Source: CBDCMJ01 sp965218875 (lineage in GTDB: Bacteria > Chloroflexota > Dehalococcoidia > Lucifugimonadales > UBA3495). Taken from it: 64,000 nt of DNA. The position numbers were made by a program, and so were the translations under genes. The notes beneath the pieces were generated by a model that saw only the letters and a program-made list of their open reading frames with translations, was not told the DNA's origin and ran no database searches. Numbering within the stretch: the first letter of the stretch is position 1; each line of letters opens with the position of its first letter. Of this stretch, positions 9,557-18,348 are shown one piece after another. The stretch lies in assembly GCA_965218875.1 (NCBI GenBank), contig OZ244707.1, positions 2,418,001 through 2,482,000 on the forward strand. Reading direction: 5' to 3'.

Positions 9557-9794
9557 TAACTGTTCAGAGTTGGTTCTTCCTCGACTCACGACACTTCCCC
9601 CTTGCGCCCTCCGGTGCCCACTCCCTACGCTGTTACTCGGCAGCTATTAGCGCCTTGCCCCATCTATCAACCGCCATCTAGGACCATGGCTCACAATGGC
9701 CCACAATGGCCCCGAAATAAAAAACCCTGGCCTTCCCTCACGCCGGCAGTCGGGTTCTCCCCCATACTCGCCGCCGCCCAACTCTGAACACTTA
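9557..9794. mobile_element. MITE-like element, copy 1
   Basis: A 238-bp non-coding segment bounded by 17-bp terminal inverted repeats: TAACTGTTCAGAGTTGG (9557-9573) and CCAACTCTGAACACTTA (9778-9794), 16 of 17 matching. A second copy lies at 36479-36705 in opposite orientation, about 90% alike by eye, this copy having one extra short duplication (ACAATGGCCC). Both copies start and end with TA, as expected of elements that duplicate a TA target. No transposase is inside. The TIRs do not match those of the IS630-type element at 54137-55345. Confidence 0.8.
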
Positions 9795-9950
9795 CAAATG
9801 ATCCTGCGTAGTGGCAAGGAGAAACGGTATGGTGGTAACATAGGTCAGGCGTTGCTGTTTCCTGGGCGGAATGCTGCGGCCGCACCGACCCGCGGCAGTT
9901 GGCGCGTCCGGTCCTATCTTTCAAACCAGGCAACGCCGGAGTCGACAAGG

Positions 9951-11258
9951 ATGAGACGAGTGAACGGTTTCCGAATCCGGACCCTTGGGGGGGTGATTGC
10001 CGTATCCGTGGCGCTGCTGGCCGTGCTAGCCTGCGGCGGCTCGGCGGCGCCTACCCCAACGCCTACTGAGGCCCCCGCGCCAGCCCCTACCGAGGCCCCT
10101 GCGCCGTCGCCTACCGACGAACCGGCACCGCCGCCCACGGAGGAACCGGCGCCAACCGCGGAAGCCATGACCGAGCCGTTCCGAGTTGGAGTGATGGAAT
10201 CGCTCACGGGTCCCGGCGAGACCTACGGCAACGTGGCCCTGCAGGCCAAGCAGCTAGCGGTTGACGAGATCAACGCCGCCGGAGGCATCGGCGGACGTGA
10301 GTTGGAACTAGTCGTCGAAGACTCCAAGTGCAGCGCCCAGGACGCCATCACCGCCTACAACAAGCTGACCGCCGTGGACGGGGTGAAGATCATCCTGGGC
10401 ACCTCGTGCAGCGGGGCGATGCTGGGAGCCGCCCCCTTGGCCGAGGAGGACGGGGTAATACTCTTTTCCGGCCTGGCTACCAATCCGGACATCGCCAACG
10501 CGGGAGACTACATCTTCCGCACCGCAATGAGCGACGTTCAGTTGGGTATCGACACCGGCAACGTGCTCTGGGCCGACGGCATCCGTAAGGTGGCCACCAT
10601 TACCGAGGAAACTGACTACGCGGAGGGCGTCAGGCGCGCCTCGGTGGCCCAGTTCGAGAAGCGCGGCGGCGAGGTGGTGGCCGGGGAACGGTACCCTACC
10701 GACACTATTGACTTCCGGAGCCAATTGACCAAGCTGTTTACCGCCAACCCCGATGCGTTGCACGTCGCCGCGCAGGGAGAGTTCAGCGGCGGCACCATCG
10801 TCAAGCAGGCCCGAGAGTTGCGATTCGAAGGGCCTATCTACTCCGAGGTGGTGCCCGTAGGGGCCACGGCCCTGGAAGTGGCCGGGGAAGCCGCCACCGG
10901 CCTGAAGGCCATTACCGCCGACCTGGACCCCGGCAACGACAAGGCCCAACAGGTGCTGGTCAATTTCAGGGAGCGCTACGATTACGTGACGCTGCCCTGG
11001 TACCTGGGTTCCGCCTACGATAACGTCTACATCTCCGCCGAGTGTCTCAGCAGGACAGGTGACGACCAGGACGCGGATGGGTTCCGGGACTGCCTCTACG
11101 ACATCACCTGGAGCGGGACTATAGGGGAAAACTACACCTTCGACGAACTTGGCGAGGTCGTGGGCCTCTCCAACGTGGTGGTGGAGGTCCTACCCGTAGC
11201 GGATAGGACCGAGGAAAACCAGGGATACGAGGTCCTGGGCGGCGCTCCCGTTGAATAG
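9951..11258 (+). CDS. livK: Branched-chain amino acid type ABC transporter binding lipoprotein
   Basis: 435 residues. A signal peptide ends in LLAVLAC with lipidation Cys, followed by a 45-residue Pro/Thr/Glu/Ala linker. A Peripla_BP_6 (LivK-like) fold then begins FRVGVMESLTGPGETYG and carries GIGGRELELVVEDSKC, a hallmark of the family. It captures a small ligand (amino acid, amide or similar) outside the membrane for the permease encoded next. ATG 9951 is chosen because the signal peptide starts there; upstream in-frame codons cross repeat DNA and lack coding character. It is first in a five-gene operon, separated from livH by 162 bases that contain a strong hairpin. Confidence 0.92.
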   Translation: MRRVNGFRIRTLGGVIAVSVALLAVLACGGSAAPTPTPTEAPAPAPTEAPAPSPTDEPAPPPTEEPAPTAEAMTEPFRVGVMESLTGPGETYGNVALQAKQLAVDEINAAGGIGGRELELVVEDSKCSAQDAITAYNKLTAVDGVKIILGTSCSGAMLGAAPLAEEDGVILFSGLATNPDIANAGDYIFRTAMSDVQLGIDTGNVLWADGIRKVATITEETDYAEGVRRASVAQFEKRGGEVVAGERYPTDTIDFRSQLTKLFTANPDALHVAAQGEFSGGTIVKQARELRFEGPIYSEVVPVGATALEVAGEAATGLKAITADLDPGNDKAQQVLVNFRERYDYVTLPWYLGSAYDNVYISAECLSRTGDDQDADGFRDCLYDITWSGTIGENYTFDELGEVVGLSNVVVEVLPVADRTEENQGYEVLGGAPVE

Positions 11259-11352
11259 ACCGCGTCCCATAGACCACGGGCCGGCCGGGCGCCCCCAACG
11301 GGCTAAGCCATTGCCGGGAACCAGGGGGACCCGGTCTGCCCCTATGCCCAGA

Positions 11353-11373
11353 CCCGGGGTTGCGAACCCCGGG
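11353..11373 (+). promoter_or_regulatory. Strong intercistronic hairpin livK-livH
   Basis: CCCGGGGTT and AACCCCGGG pair perfectly (9 bp) around a GCG loop, with no downstream T-run. Placed after the binding-protein gene, it could protect livK mRNA or lower expression of the permease genes, as intercistronic hairpins do in other transport operons. This role is inferred. Confidence 0.5.
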
Positions 11374-11420
11374 CTGCGGCCTCCCGCCAAGGGCTGCAAC
11401 TAGACGGGCCGGGGCGCCCC

Positions 11421-12782
11421 TTGGTAGGCCGCTTGCTGGCATTTCGCCAACGCCGGACCGGGCTTTTTGCAGCGGCGTTGGCGGCGGCAGTGGCCGCCTA
11501 CATCCTCTGGAAGATCGCCGAGACCCCCGATCAGGCCGTACAGTTCGGCTTCAACGGGCTGGCGGTTGGCGCCGTTTACGCCCTGTTGGCGATGGGGTTT
11601 ACCATCGTCTACAGCACCGTGTGGTTCTTCGATCTCTACTACGGCGCGGCCGCCGCCCTGGGCGCCTACGGCGTCTTCTACCTGAGGTCCCAGGACACCC
11701 TGAGCGGGCTGTACGCGGTGAACAACCCCTCGGTGAACGTACTCCTTGCCGCCGTAGTCGCCGGGGTGGTCGCCTGGGCGCTTCACGAGGGCGCTTTCAG
11801 CGGCCTGCGCCGGAGCTTCAGCCGCAGGGGGCTGCTGGCGGCGGAAGCGGTGATGTCCGCCGCGGCCGGGGTCTACGCGGGGTTCGTCCTGACCTATCCC
11901 GCCCAACTCAACGTTACCCTCAGCCCCGTCGTGGGCGTCCTGACCGCCCTGGCGGCCGTCTTGGCGCTGCGCCGGGTCCTCCACAGGGTCCTGCCGGGGG
12001 CCGGCGCGCCGCGGCTGCTGGCCTTGGCCGCCCTCCCGGGAGCGGCGCTGGGAGCCTACTGCGCCCTGCTGCTGACCGGAGCCGGCGGCTCCAAGCTCTA
12101 CCTGAGTTGGGCAGTGTCGTGCCTGCTGGCCGGGGCGGTGGGGCTGTCGTTGTACCGGGGCCTGTACGTGTTTATCCGGCAGCGGGCCAGGTCGCCTCTA
12201 ATAATGCTGGTCGCGTCTTTGGGCGTGCTGCTGGCCATCACGGCGGCCATCGCCATCGTGTTCGAAAGCGCGCCCCGTCCCCTTCCCGACGCCTTCGGCA
12301 GGGAGTCCTGGACCGTGGCCGGCGGCTCCATCAAGGGTTTCAACGTCTTCGCCGTCGGGGTCACCCTGGCCGCCTTCGTAGGCCTGCTGTTTCTGCTCAA
12401 TCGCACCTCCTTCGGCCGGGCCATACGGGCCATCGGAGACGACGAGGAGGTGTCGAAGGTGGTGGGCATCAACACCACCTTCGTTATCGCCGTAGTGTTC
12501 TTCATCGGGGCCGCGTTGGCGGCAATGGCCGGGCTGTTGAGCGGCCACGACACCGCCATACAGCCGCGCATGGGCCTGTTGCTGTTGCTGAAGGGCTGGA
12601 TAGCCTCGGTAGTGGGAGGCATAGGTAACCTCTACGGCGCGGTGCTGGGCGGGTTCGCCCTGGGGATGCTCGAGCAATTCGGCATCTGGGACTTGGCCGG
12701 CGAGTGGCGGGACGTAATATCGTTCCTGGTCCTCATCCTATTCTTGTCCTTCTGGCCCAGGGGCCTTTTGCCGAGGAGGTAG
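11421..12782 (+). CDS. livH: LivH-type ABC permease, enlarged
   Basis: 453 residues, against about 290-310 for usual LivH. The N-terminus (FGFNGLAVGAVYALLAMGFTIVYS, residues about 42-65) and the C-terminal half (LASLGVLL, FGRAIRAIGDDEEVSKVVGIN, LKGWIASVVGGIGNLYGAVLGG) match the BPD_transp_2 permease fold. The permease-ATPase contact loop is FGRAIRAIGDDEE. About 150 residues with several extra hydrophobic helices are inserted between the early helices and the conserved LYRGLYVFIRQRARSPL segment. The start is TTG at 11421. It forms the membrane channel with LivM and is energised by LivG/LivF. Confidence 0.88.
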   Translation: MVGRLLAFRQRRTGLFAAALAAAVAAYILWKIAETPDQAVQFGFNGLAVGAVYALLAMGFTIVYSTVWFFDLYYGAAAALGAYGVFYLRSQDTLSGLYAVNNPSVNVLLAAVVAGVVAWALHEGAFSGLRRSFSRRGLLAAEAVMSAAAGVYAGFVLTYPAQLNVTLSPVVGVLTALAAVLALRRVLHRVLPGAGAPRLLALAALPGAALGAYCALLLTGAGGSKLYLSWAVSCLLAGAVGLSLYRGLYVFIRQRARSPLIMLVASLGVLLAITAAIAIVFESAPRPLPDAFGRESWTVAGGSIKGFNVFAVGVTLAAFVGLLFLLNRTSFGRAIRAIGDDEEVSKVVGINTTFVIAVVFFIGAALAAMAGLLSGHDTAIQPRMGLLLLLKGWIASVVGGIGNLYGAVLGGFALGMLEQFGIWDLAGEWRDVISFLVLILFLSFWPRGLLPRR

Positions 12783-12786
12783 GGCT

Positions 12787-13836
12787 ATGGCGTCCGGGCG
12801 GGTCTTCAGCCTGCTGAAAACTGCGCGGGAGCCGCGGCAACTGGTGCGGGCGGCCGGCAGCAACGTGGAGACGTGGGCCTACCTGTTGGTCGTGGGCTGG
12901 GCCGTAGCCTTCTGTCTTTGGCAAGGGGTCGGCTATGCCATCACCCTGGGCACCGTCTTTGCCATCTGGGCTATCCTGGCGGTCAGCCTGAACCTGCTGG
13001 TGGGGTTCACCGGCCTGCTGTCGGTGGGACACATCGGCTTCTTCGGCATCGGCGCCTACTCCATGGCCATTCTCACCTCGACCACCGACTACTCGCTGCT
13101 GCGCACCGAAGCCATACCCACCTTCGGCTGGCCTTTCTTTGCCGCCCTGCCCGTGGGCGCGGCCTTGGCCGGGGTAACCGCCCTGGCGGTGGGGGTCGTC
13201 TTCAACCGCTTCAGGGACGACATCTTCGTGCTGGTGTCCTTCGGCTTCGCTATCATCACCTTCAACGTCTTCTTAAGTTGGCGGGGCCTCACCAGGGGAG
13301 CCTTCGGCATTCACGAGGTCGCGCGGCCCCAGCTGGGCGGGTGGGTCTTCACCGGAGAGCTGGAGTTCCTGGGCTTGGTGGCGGTCTTCCTGGCGCTGGT
13401 GCTGCTGGTCTCCTGGTTCATCGTCACCTCCTCCTTCGGGAGGGTGTTGACCGCCATTCGAGAGGACGAGCAGACCACCGAGGTCTTCGGATACCGGGTG
13501 ACCCATTACAAGCTGGCCGTATGGGTTATCTCCGCCATGATGGCGGGCCTGGCCGGCGGGCTGTTCGGCAGCTGGACCAGGTTCGTCGACCCCAACTCTT
13601 TCATTCTGCTGGAGTCCATGCTCCTGGTATGCCTGGTTATCCTGGGGGGATTGGCCACCATTTGGGGCTCCTTCTTGGGCGCCATGGCCTTCGTGCTGCT
13701 AGAAGAGGGGATGCGTTTCCTGCCCTTCCTGCCCGTCGAGTACGTAGGCCAGGCCCGTCAGGTGGTGCTGGGCGTTCTGCTGGTGGTCCTGATGCTGTTC
13801 CGGCCCCAAGGGCTGGTGGGGAGGTACAGGCTGTGA
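12787..13836 (+). CDS. livM: LivM-type ABC permease
   Basis: 349-residue second membrane subunit of the branched-chain amino acid type transporter. After about 35 hydrophilic residues it has the LivM signature SLNLLVGFTGLLSVGHIGFFGIGAYSMA. The ATPase-contact loop FGRVLTAIREDEQTTEVFGY and the C-terminal ILGGLATIWGSFLGA follow. ATG 12787 follows GAGGT at suitable spacing and sits 5 bases after livH. Its stop codon overlaps the livG start, so translation is coupled. Confidence 0.93.
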   Translation: MASGRVFSLLKTAREPRQLVRAAGSNVETWAYLLVVGWAVAFCLWQGVGYAITLGTVFAIWAILAVSLNLLVGFTGLLSVGHIGFFGIGAYSMAILTSTTDYSLLRTEAIPTFGWPFFAALPVGAALAGVTALAVGVVFNRFRDDIFVLVSFGFAIITFNVFLSWRGLTRGAFGIHEVARPQLGGWVFTGELEFLGLVAVFLALVLLVSWFIVTSSFGRVLTAIREDEQTTEVFGYRVTHYKLAVWVISAMMAGLAGGLFGSWTRFVDPNSFILLESMLLVCLVILGGLATIWGSFLGAMAFVLLEEGMRFLPFLPVEYVGQARQVVLGVLLVVLMLFRPQGLVGRYRL

Positions 13837-14594
13837 GCGACACGCCGGGTCCGTCCGCGGAGTCCTTCGCCGTGGAGACGGTTGACGTAACCAAGCTCTT
13901 CGGCGCAGTGAGGGCAGTGGACGAGTTGTCCATCTCCATCCCCAAGACGGGGATAACCTGTATCACCGGGCCCAACGGCTCGGGCAAGTCGACCCTGGTG
14001 AATCTGTTGAGTGGGGTGCTGCCCCTGGACGGGGGGCTGGTTGTCCTGGACGGCGTGGGCCTCCGGGTGGTGAAGGCCTACGAGAATCCGGAGCACGGCA
14101 TCACCCGCACCTTTCAGGACGTGAGGCTCTTCGACCAGGTCACCGTGTGGGACAACATCCTGGTGACCCTCACCGAGCGGCGCCTGATCCCCGCACTGCT
14201 GGAGCGGACCAAGGCCAGCCACCGGGAGACGGCGCAGACCATCCTGGAAGAAGTGGGGATGTGGGAGATGCGGCGCTCCCTGGCCATGAACCTGTCCTAC
14301 GGGCAGCGCAAACTGCTGGAGATGGGGAGGGCCATGGCCATGGACGCCAAGACCTACCTGTTGGACGAGCCCTTCGCCGGCCTCTTTCCCCAGATGGTGG
14401 AGCGGGTCAAGGTCATCATGAAGCGAATGCGCGAACGGGATAAGGCGCTGGTCTTTGTGTCCCACAACATGGACATAGTGCGGGAACTGTCCGACTACCT
14501 GATGGTGCTGGACAGCGGTAAGCTGCTTACCGAGGGAGACGTGGCCGAGGTGCTGTCTCAGCCCGAGGTCATCGAGGCATACCTGGGCCTGTAG
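13833..14594 (+). CDS. livG: ABC transporter ATPase LivG
   Basis: 253 residues. Walker A is GPNGSGKS, the signature is LSYGQRK, Walker B is YLLDEP with AGLFP, and the switch His is in VSHNMD. The GITRTFQDVRLFDQVTVWDN segment is typical of LivG. GTG 13833 overlaps the livM stop as GTGA; a much longer open frame continues upstream but is only a shadow of livM. It hydrolyses ATP to drive import through LivHM. Confidence 0.93.
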   Translation: MSDTPGPSAESFAVETVDVTKLFGAVRAVDELSISIPKTGITCITGPNGSGKSTLVNLLSGVLPLDGGLVVLDGVGLRVVKAYENPEHGITRTFQDVRLFDQVTVWDNILVTLTERRLIPALLERTKASHRETAQTILEEVGMWEMRRSLAMNLSYGQRKLLEMGRAMAMDAKTYLLDEPFAGLFPQMVERVKVIMKRMRERDKALVFVSHNMDIVRELSDYLMVLDSGKLLTEGDVAEVLSQPEVIEAYLGL

Positions 14595-14634
14595 ACGAGG
14601 CCGAGGTCCCGGAGGTCACCCCCGGAGGTCACCC

Positions 14635-15453
14635 ATGGAACAAGAGGCTGCCAAAGACCAGGCCGCCGCGCCGCAGACCGCCTCCAGCCCTATGGAAGGC
14701 AACAGAGGGGCGGCGGGCCCGCCGGCGCTGCTGGAACTGGTGGACGTATCCGTGCGTTACGGGGCCAGGACGGCCCTGCACCAGGTGTCCCTGGGGGTGC
14801 GCCGGGGCGAGGTGGTGGCGGTCATGGGCCCCAACGGGGCGGGCAAGTCCACCGTGCTCAAGGCAATCATGGGGCTGGCGCCGGTGGTCGCCGGGGAGGT
14901 CCACTGGCGCAGCCGGCCGCTGACGGCGGCCACCCACGAGATAGTGAAGGACGGCATATCCTTCGTGCCCCAGGGCAGGCGCCTGTTCACTCACCTCACT
15001 ATCGAAGAGAACCTGGAGATGGGCTGCCTGTACGTGAAGGACCATGCCGAGCGCCGGCGCCGGATGGAGTCGGTCATGGAGCTGTTCCCCATCCTGGGCG
15101 AGAAGCGGCGGGACTTGGCCAGCCAGATGTCGGGCGGGCAGCAACAGATGCTGGCCCTGGGCCGGGGCCTCATGGCCGGGCCGGAGGTGCTGCTGCTGGA
15201 CGAGCCGACCCTGGGCTTGGCTCCCATAGTGGTGAAGGAGGTGTTCCGCATGGTCTCCCTGATTGGAGAGCGGCTGGGCACAACCATCATGGTAGTGGAG
15301 CACAACATCAAGGGAGTGCTGGACATCACCGACCGCGCCTACGTGCTGGAGCGCGGCCGCCTGGTATTCGAAGGGACACCCCGGGGAGTCCACGAGACCA
15401 ACATTCTTACCGATGTCTTCCTGGGCCGGGTTGACCAAGAGGAAGAGGAGTAG
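14635..15453 (+). CDS. livF: ABC transporter ATPase LivF
   Basis: 272 residues with about 30 extra residues at the N-terminus. Walker A is GPNGAGKS, the signature is MSGGQQQM, Walker B is LLLDEPTLGLAP, and the H-loop is VEHNIK. LivF-specific FVPQGRRLFTHLTIEENL is present. It is the last gene of the transporter operon, 40 bases after livG with a GGAGGT site upstream. It ends 13 bases before the convergent GH15 gene. Confidence 0.93.
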   Translation: MEQEAAKDQAAAPQTASSPMEGNRGAAGPPALLELVDVSVRYGARTALHQVSLGVRRGEVVAVMGPNGAGKSTVLKAIMGLAPVVAGEVHWRSRPLTAATHEIVKDGISFVPQGRRLFTHLTIEENLEMGCLYVKDHAERRRRMESVMELFPILGEKRRDLASQMSGGQQQMLALGRGLMAGPEVLLLDEPTLGLAPIVVKEVFRMVSLIGERLGTTIMVVEHNIKGVLDITDRAYVLERGRLVFEGTPRGVHETNILTDVFLGRVDQEEEE

Positions 15454-15466
15454 ACGAGTCTGCCCT

Positions 15467-17305
15467 CTACCGGGAGCGGCTCCTGCGCCTGGTGGGGGTA
15501 TTGGCGATGAAGCCGGAGAGGTTCAGAGCGGTGTGGATTAGACCGACGTGCGAGTAGGCTTGGGGAAAGTTGCCCAACTGCCGGTTGGCGACGGGGTCGA
15601 ACATCTCCGAGAACAGGCCCAGGTGGTTGGACCGTTTCGAGATCAACTCGTGGAAGTAGTCGAACCCGCGGTCGCTCTGACCGGTGAAGATTAGGTTTCC
15701 GATCAGCCAGAAGCTGAGCAGGGTGAAAGCGCCCTCGGGCTGACCCCCCAGCCCGTCATCGGTTTCCCCCGGCAGATAACGCCAGACCAGCGGGCCGTCG
15801 GCCAGTTCCCGCTCGATAGCGTCCAGGTTTTGCCGCAGCCGGGGATCGTCGCGCGGCACCAGGTCCAAGAAGGGAATGACCAAGTTGGAGGCATCCAGGG
15901 TCTCGCTGCCGTAGCGCTGCCGGAACGCCTGTTTTCGGGAACTCCATCCCGAGCCCAGGACTTCGGACTTGATGCGATCGGCGGTCAGGGACCAGCGCCG
16001 GAACAACTGCCGGTTTCCCAGGGTGGCGGCGATGTAGGAGGCCCGGTCCAGGGCCGCCCAGCACATCATCTTGGAATACACGAAATGCTGCCGCTCGCCG
16101 CGTACCTCCCAAACCCCCCGGTCCCTCTGTTCCCAATTGGACATCACGGTTTCGGCCAGGGAGCGGACCAACTCCCAGGCGTCCGGCGGGATCTCCCCGT
16201 AGAGCACCAGCATCGAATGGATGGAGAGGATCACCTCGCCGAAAACGTCAAGTTGAACGTGCTGCGCGGCGCCGTTGCCCACCCGGACCGGGTAGGACCC
16301 CTCGAACCCCTTCAGATGCCCGAGGGTACGTTCCCGAAGCGACGAGTTGGGGCTGATGCCGTAGACGATGCGGGTCTCGCGGCGGCCCAACTGGCACTGT
16401 TCCAGCAGCCAATCCACGTAGCGGTCGGCGCCGTAGGCGTCCCCTAGGCGGTAGAGAATGTCCATGGTGAAGCTGGCGTCGCGCAGCCAGGAGAAGCGGT
16501 AGTCCCAATTGCGTGAGCCCCCGATGGTCTCCGGCAGGCTGGTGGTGGGAGCGGCGACGATGGCCCCGGTGCGGCGGTACATCATCAGGTGCAGCACCAG
16601 GAAGGAACGGACCACCGACTCCCGCCAGAGTCCGTCGTAGTTCATGTGGGCCACCAGGTCTAGCCAGTAGCGCCGGGTCTCCTCCAGCTTCTCGGCAGTC
16701 CGGTAGCGGCCAACGCCGGCGGGCCGGCCGTGACCGTAAGCGAGGACGAAAGTCGCCGTTTGTCCCTGGGCCAGGCTGAAGTCGCAGGCAACGTCCCCGC
16801 CGTGGGCCTTGATGGGGACGCTGGCGGCCAGGGTAAGCGTCTGGCGGCCTCCCCGGGCTTCAACGCAGCCGCCGTCGCGGCTGCCCAAGGCACGAAAGTC
16901 GGGCGAGGCCCGGGCGTAGTCGAACCGGGGCTGGAAGTCGCAGCGCAGCCCTGCTTCGCCGGAGAGGCAGGAAACTACCCGGTGTATCTCCCGCGGCGGG
17001 TCCGAGGGCGGGTCCGGGCTGTCCTCGTCGACCGCGGCTATCGGCATGAAGTCGATAATGGACACGACGCCGGAGTCCAACTCGAAGACCGTCTCCAGGA
17101 TGTTGGTGTCGGGGACGTACTGCTGCTTGGACGCAACCACCGGGGCCGTCGGGCTGATGCGGAAGCGCCCTCCCACCTCGGGGTCCAGAAGAGCGGCGAA
17201 CACGCTGGGAGAGTCGAAGCGCGGAAAACAGCACCAATCAATCGAGCCGTCGGCGCCGACCAGCGCCGCCGAGGACATGTCGCCTATCAGCCCGTAATGG
17301 TACAA
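15467..17305 (-). CDS. GH15-family glucoamylase/trehalase-like glycosidase
   Basis: 612 residues. The start MYHYGLIGDMSSAALVGADG and GSIDWCCFPRFDSPSVF match the N-terminal beta-sandwich domain of the trehalase-like GH15 group. The (alpha/alpha)6 barrel carries SRNWDYRFSWLRDASF, then DVFGEVI with the likely acid Glu and GLFSEMFDP with the likely base Glu. No signal peptide, so cytoplasmic. It probably splits alpha-glucosides such as trehalose or maltooligosaccharides. ATG 17305 gives the family-typical start. It is divergently placed from the channel gene at 17533. Confidence 0.9.
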   Translation of the reverse strand: MYHYGLIGDMSSAALVGADGSIDWCCFPRFDSPSVFAALLDPEVGGRFRISPTAPVVASKQQYVPDTNILETVFELDSGVVSIIDFMPIAAVDEDSPDPPSDPPREIHRVVSCLSGEAGLRCDFQPRFDYARASPDFRALGSRDGGCVEARGGRQTLTLAASVPIKAHGGDVACDFSLAQGQTATFVLAYGHGRPAGVGRYRTAEKLEETRRYWLDLVAHMNYDGLWRESVVRSFLVLHLMMYRRTGAIVAAPTTSLPETIGGSRNWDYRFSWLRDASFTMDILYRLGDAYGADRYVDWLLEQCQLGRRETRIVYGISPNSSLRERTLGHLKGFEGSYPVRVGNGAAQHVQLDVFGEVILSIHSMLVLYGEIPPDAWELVRSLAETVMSNWEQRDRGVWEVRGERQHFVYSKMMCWAALDRASYIAATLGNRQLFRRWSLTADRIKSEVLGSGWSSRKQAFRQRYGSETLDASNLVIPFLDLVPRDDPRLRQNLDAIERELADGPLVWRYLPGETDDGLGGQPEGAFTLLSFWLIGNLIFTGQSDRGFDYFHELISKRSNHLGLFSEMFDPVANRQLGNFPQAYSHVGLIHTALNLSGFIANTPTRRRSRSR

Positions 17306-17532
17306 ACCCTAAATCAGCATCACTTTGGTATGTTGAAGCTGAATTTATCACCGCAGCGCTCCACTATGCAACGGACGAGGGCCCATCGCCGGACGCCGGG
17401 CCGCTCAGGATTGCGTGCCGGGTATCCCGTTGCTAAAGTTGGAATGGTCAACACGGCTTGCGGGGAGACGAGGCGCAGCCAACGCCGGGGACGGTCGCCT
17501 CGCGGCCACACGTCATCCAGAGGCGCTCCACA

Positions 17533-18348
17533 ATGAATCGCTTGGTAGTTCTTTCCGGACGCCTGGTCCAAGCCAACGCCTTTGAATACTTCATAATCAC
17601 GGTCATCGTGTCCAACGGCGTGCTGCTGGGGTTGGGAACATTCTCGGCCCTGGAGCGGGACTATAGAGAGTGGCTCCACCACGGCAGTCAGGCGGTCCTG
17701 GGCATCTTCATCGCCGAAGCCCTGCTCAAGATGTTCGCCCTGGCGCCCCGCCCGTGGCAGTACTTCAGGGACGGCTGGAACGTCTTCGATTTCCTGGTGA
17801 TCGCCCTCGCTCTGGTCCCGGCCACCGGCCAGTTGGCAATGGTCGCCCGTCTGGCCCGCCTGCTGCGGGTGGTCCGGCTCATTACCACCATCAGGGAGTT
17901 GCGCCTCATCGTCGCCGCCCTGGTGCGCTCCATCCCCAGCGTGGGCCACGTGCTCATGCTGATGAGCATCGTGGTGTACATCTACGCCATCATGGGATAC
18001 CACCTCTTTAGCGAACACGACCCGGCCAACTGGGGCTCCCTGGGCGCGTCGGTGCTGACCCTCTTCAACATCATCACCCTGGAAGGCTGGACCGAGGTCA
18101 TGTACACCGCGATGGAGCTATACCCGGCGGCGTGGATGTACTTTGTCAGCTTCGTGGTGCTAGGCACTTTCGTTGTCATAAACATGTTCATCGCCATCAT
18201 CATCAACAACTTGGATGAAGCCAAGCAAGAGCGGCTCCGGGAAATCGCGGAGCCCGTCTCCCGGGAAGAGCTGCTGCGGGAGATCCGCAGCACTCAGGCC
18301 GCGCTTCACCGCCTGGAGCAACGGCTGGACAATGAAGACCGGGAATAG
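17533..18348 (+). CDS. NaChBac-type voltage-gated cation channel
   Basis: 271-residue single-domain 6-TM channel. S1 about 16-36, S2 48-70, S3 82-97, S4 102-123 with Arg106, 109, 112 and 115 at every third position (voltage sensor), S5 135-157, pore filter TLEGWTEVM at 182-190, and S6 201-226. A charged coiled coil (228-271) follows, as in bacterial sodium channels that assemble as tetramers. The filter resembles the TLESW of NaChBac with Gly in place of Ser, so Na+ selectivity is likely but not certain. ATG 17533 is used; the upstream frame lacks coding character. The 3' end overlaps the next gene by 17 bp. Confidence 0.92.
   Translation: MNRLVVLSGRLVQANAFEYFIITVIVSNGVLLGLGTFSALERDYREWLHHGSQAVLGIFIAEALLKMFALAPRPWQYFRDGWNVFDFLVIALALVPATGQLAMVARLARLLRVVRLITTIRELRLIVAALVRSIPSVGHVLMLMSIVVYIYAIMGYHLFSEHDPANWGSLGASVLTLFNIITLEGWTEVMYTAMELYPAAWMYFVSFVVLGTFVVINMFIAIIINNLDEAKQERLREIAEPVSREELLREIRSTQAALHRLEQRLDNEDRE

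Noticed and set aside
11360..12628. Long plus-strand open frame overlapping livH
   Set aside because: Arg/Gly/Pro-rich sequence without any domain; livH in the other frame has clear permease motifs.
12873..13832. Upstream extension of the livG frame through livM
   Set aside because: No similarity; GTG 13833 with the GTGA overlap is the natural start.
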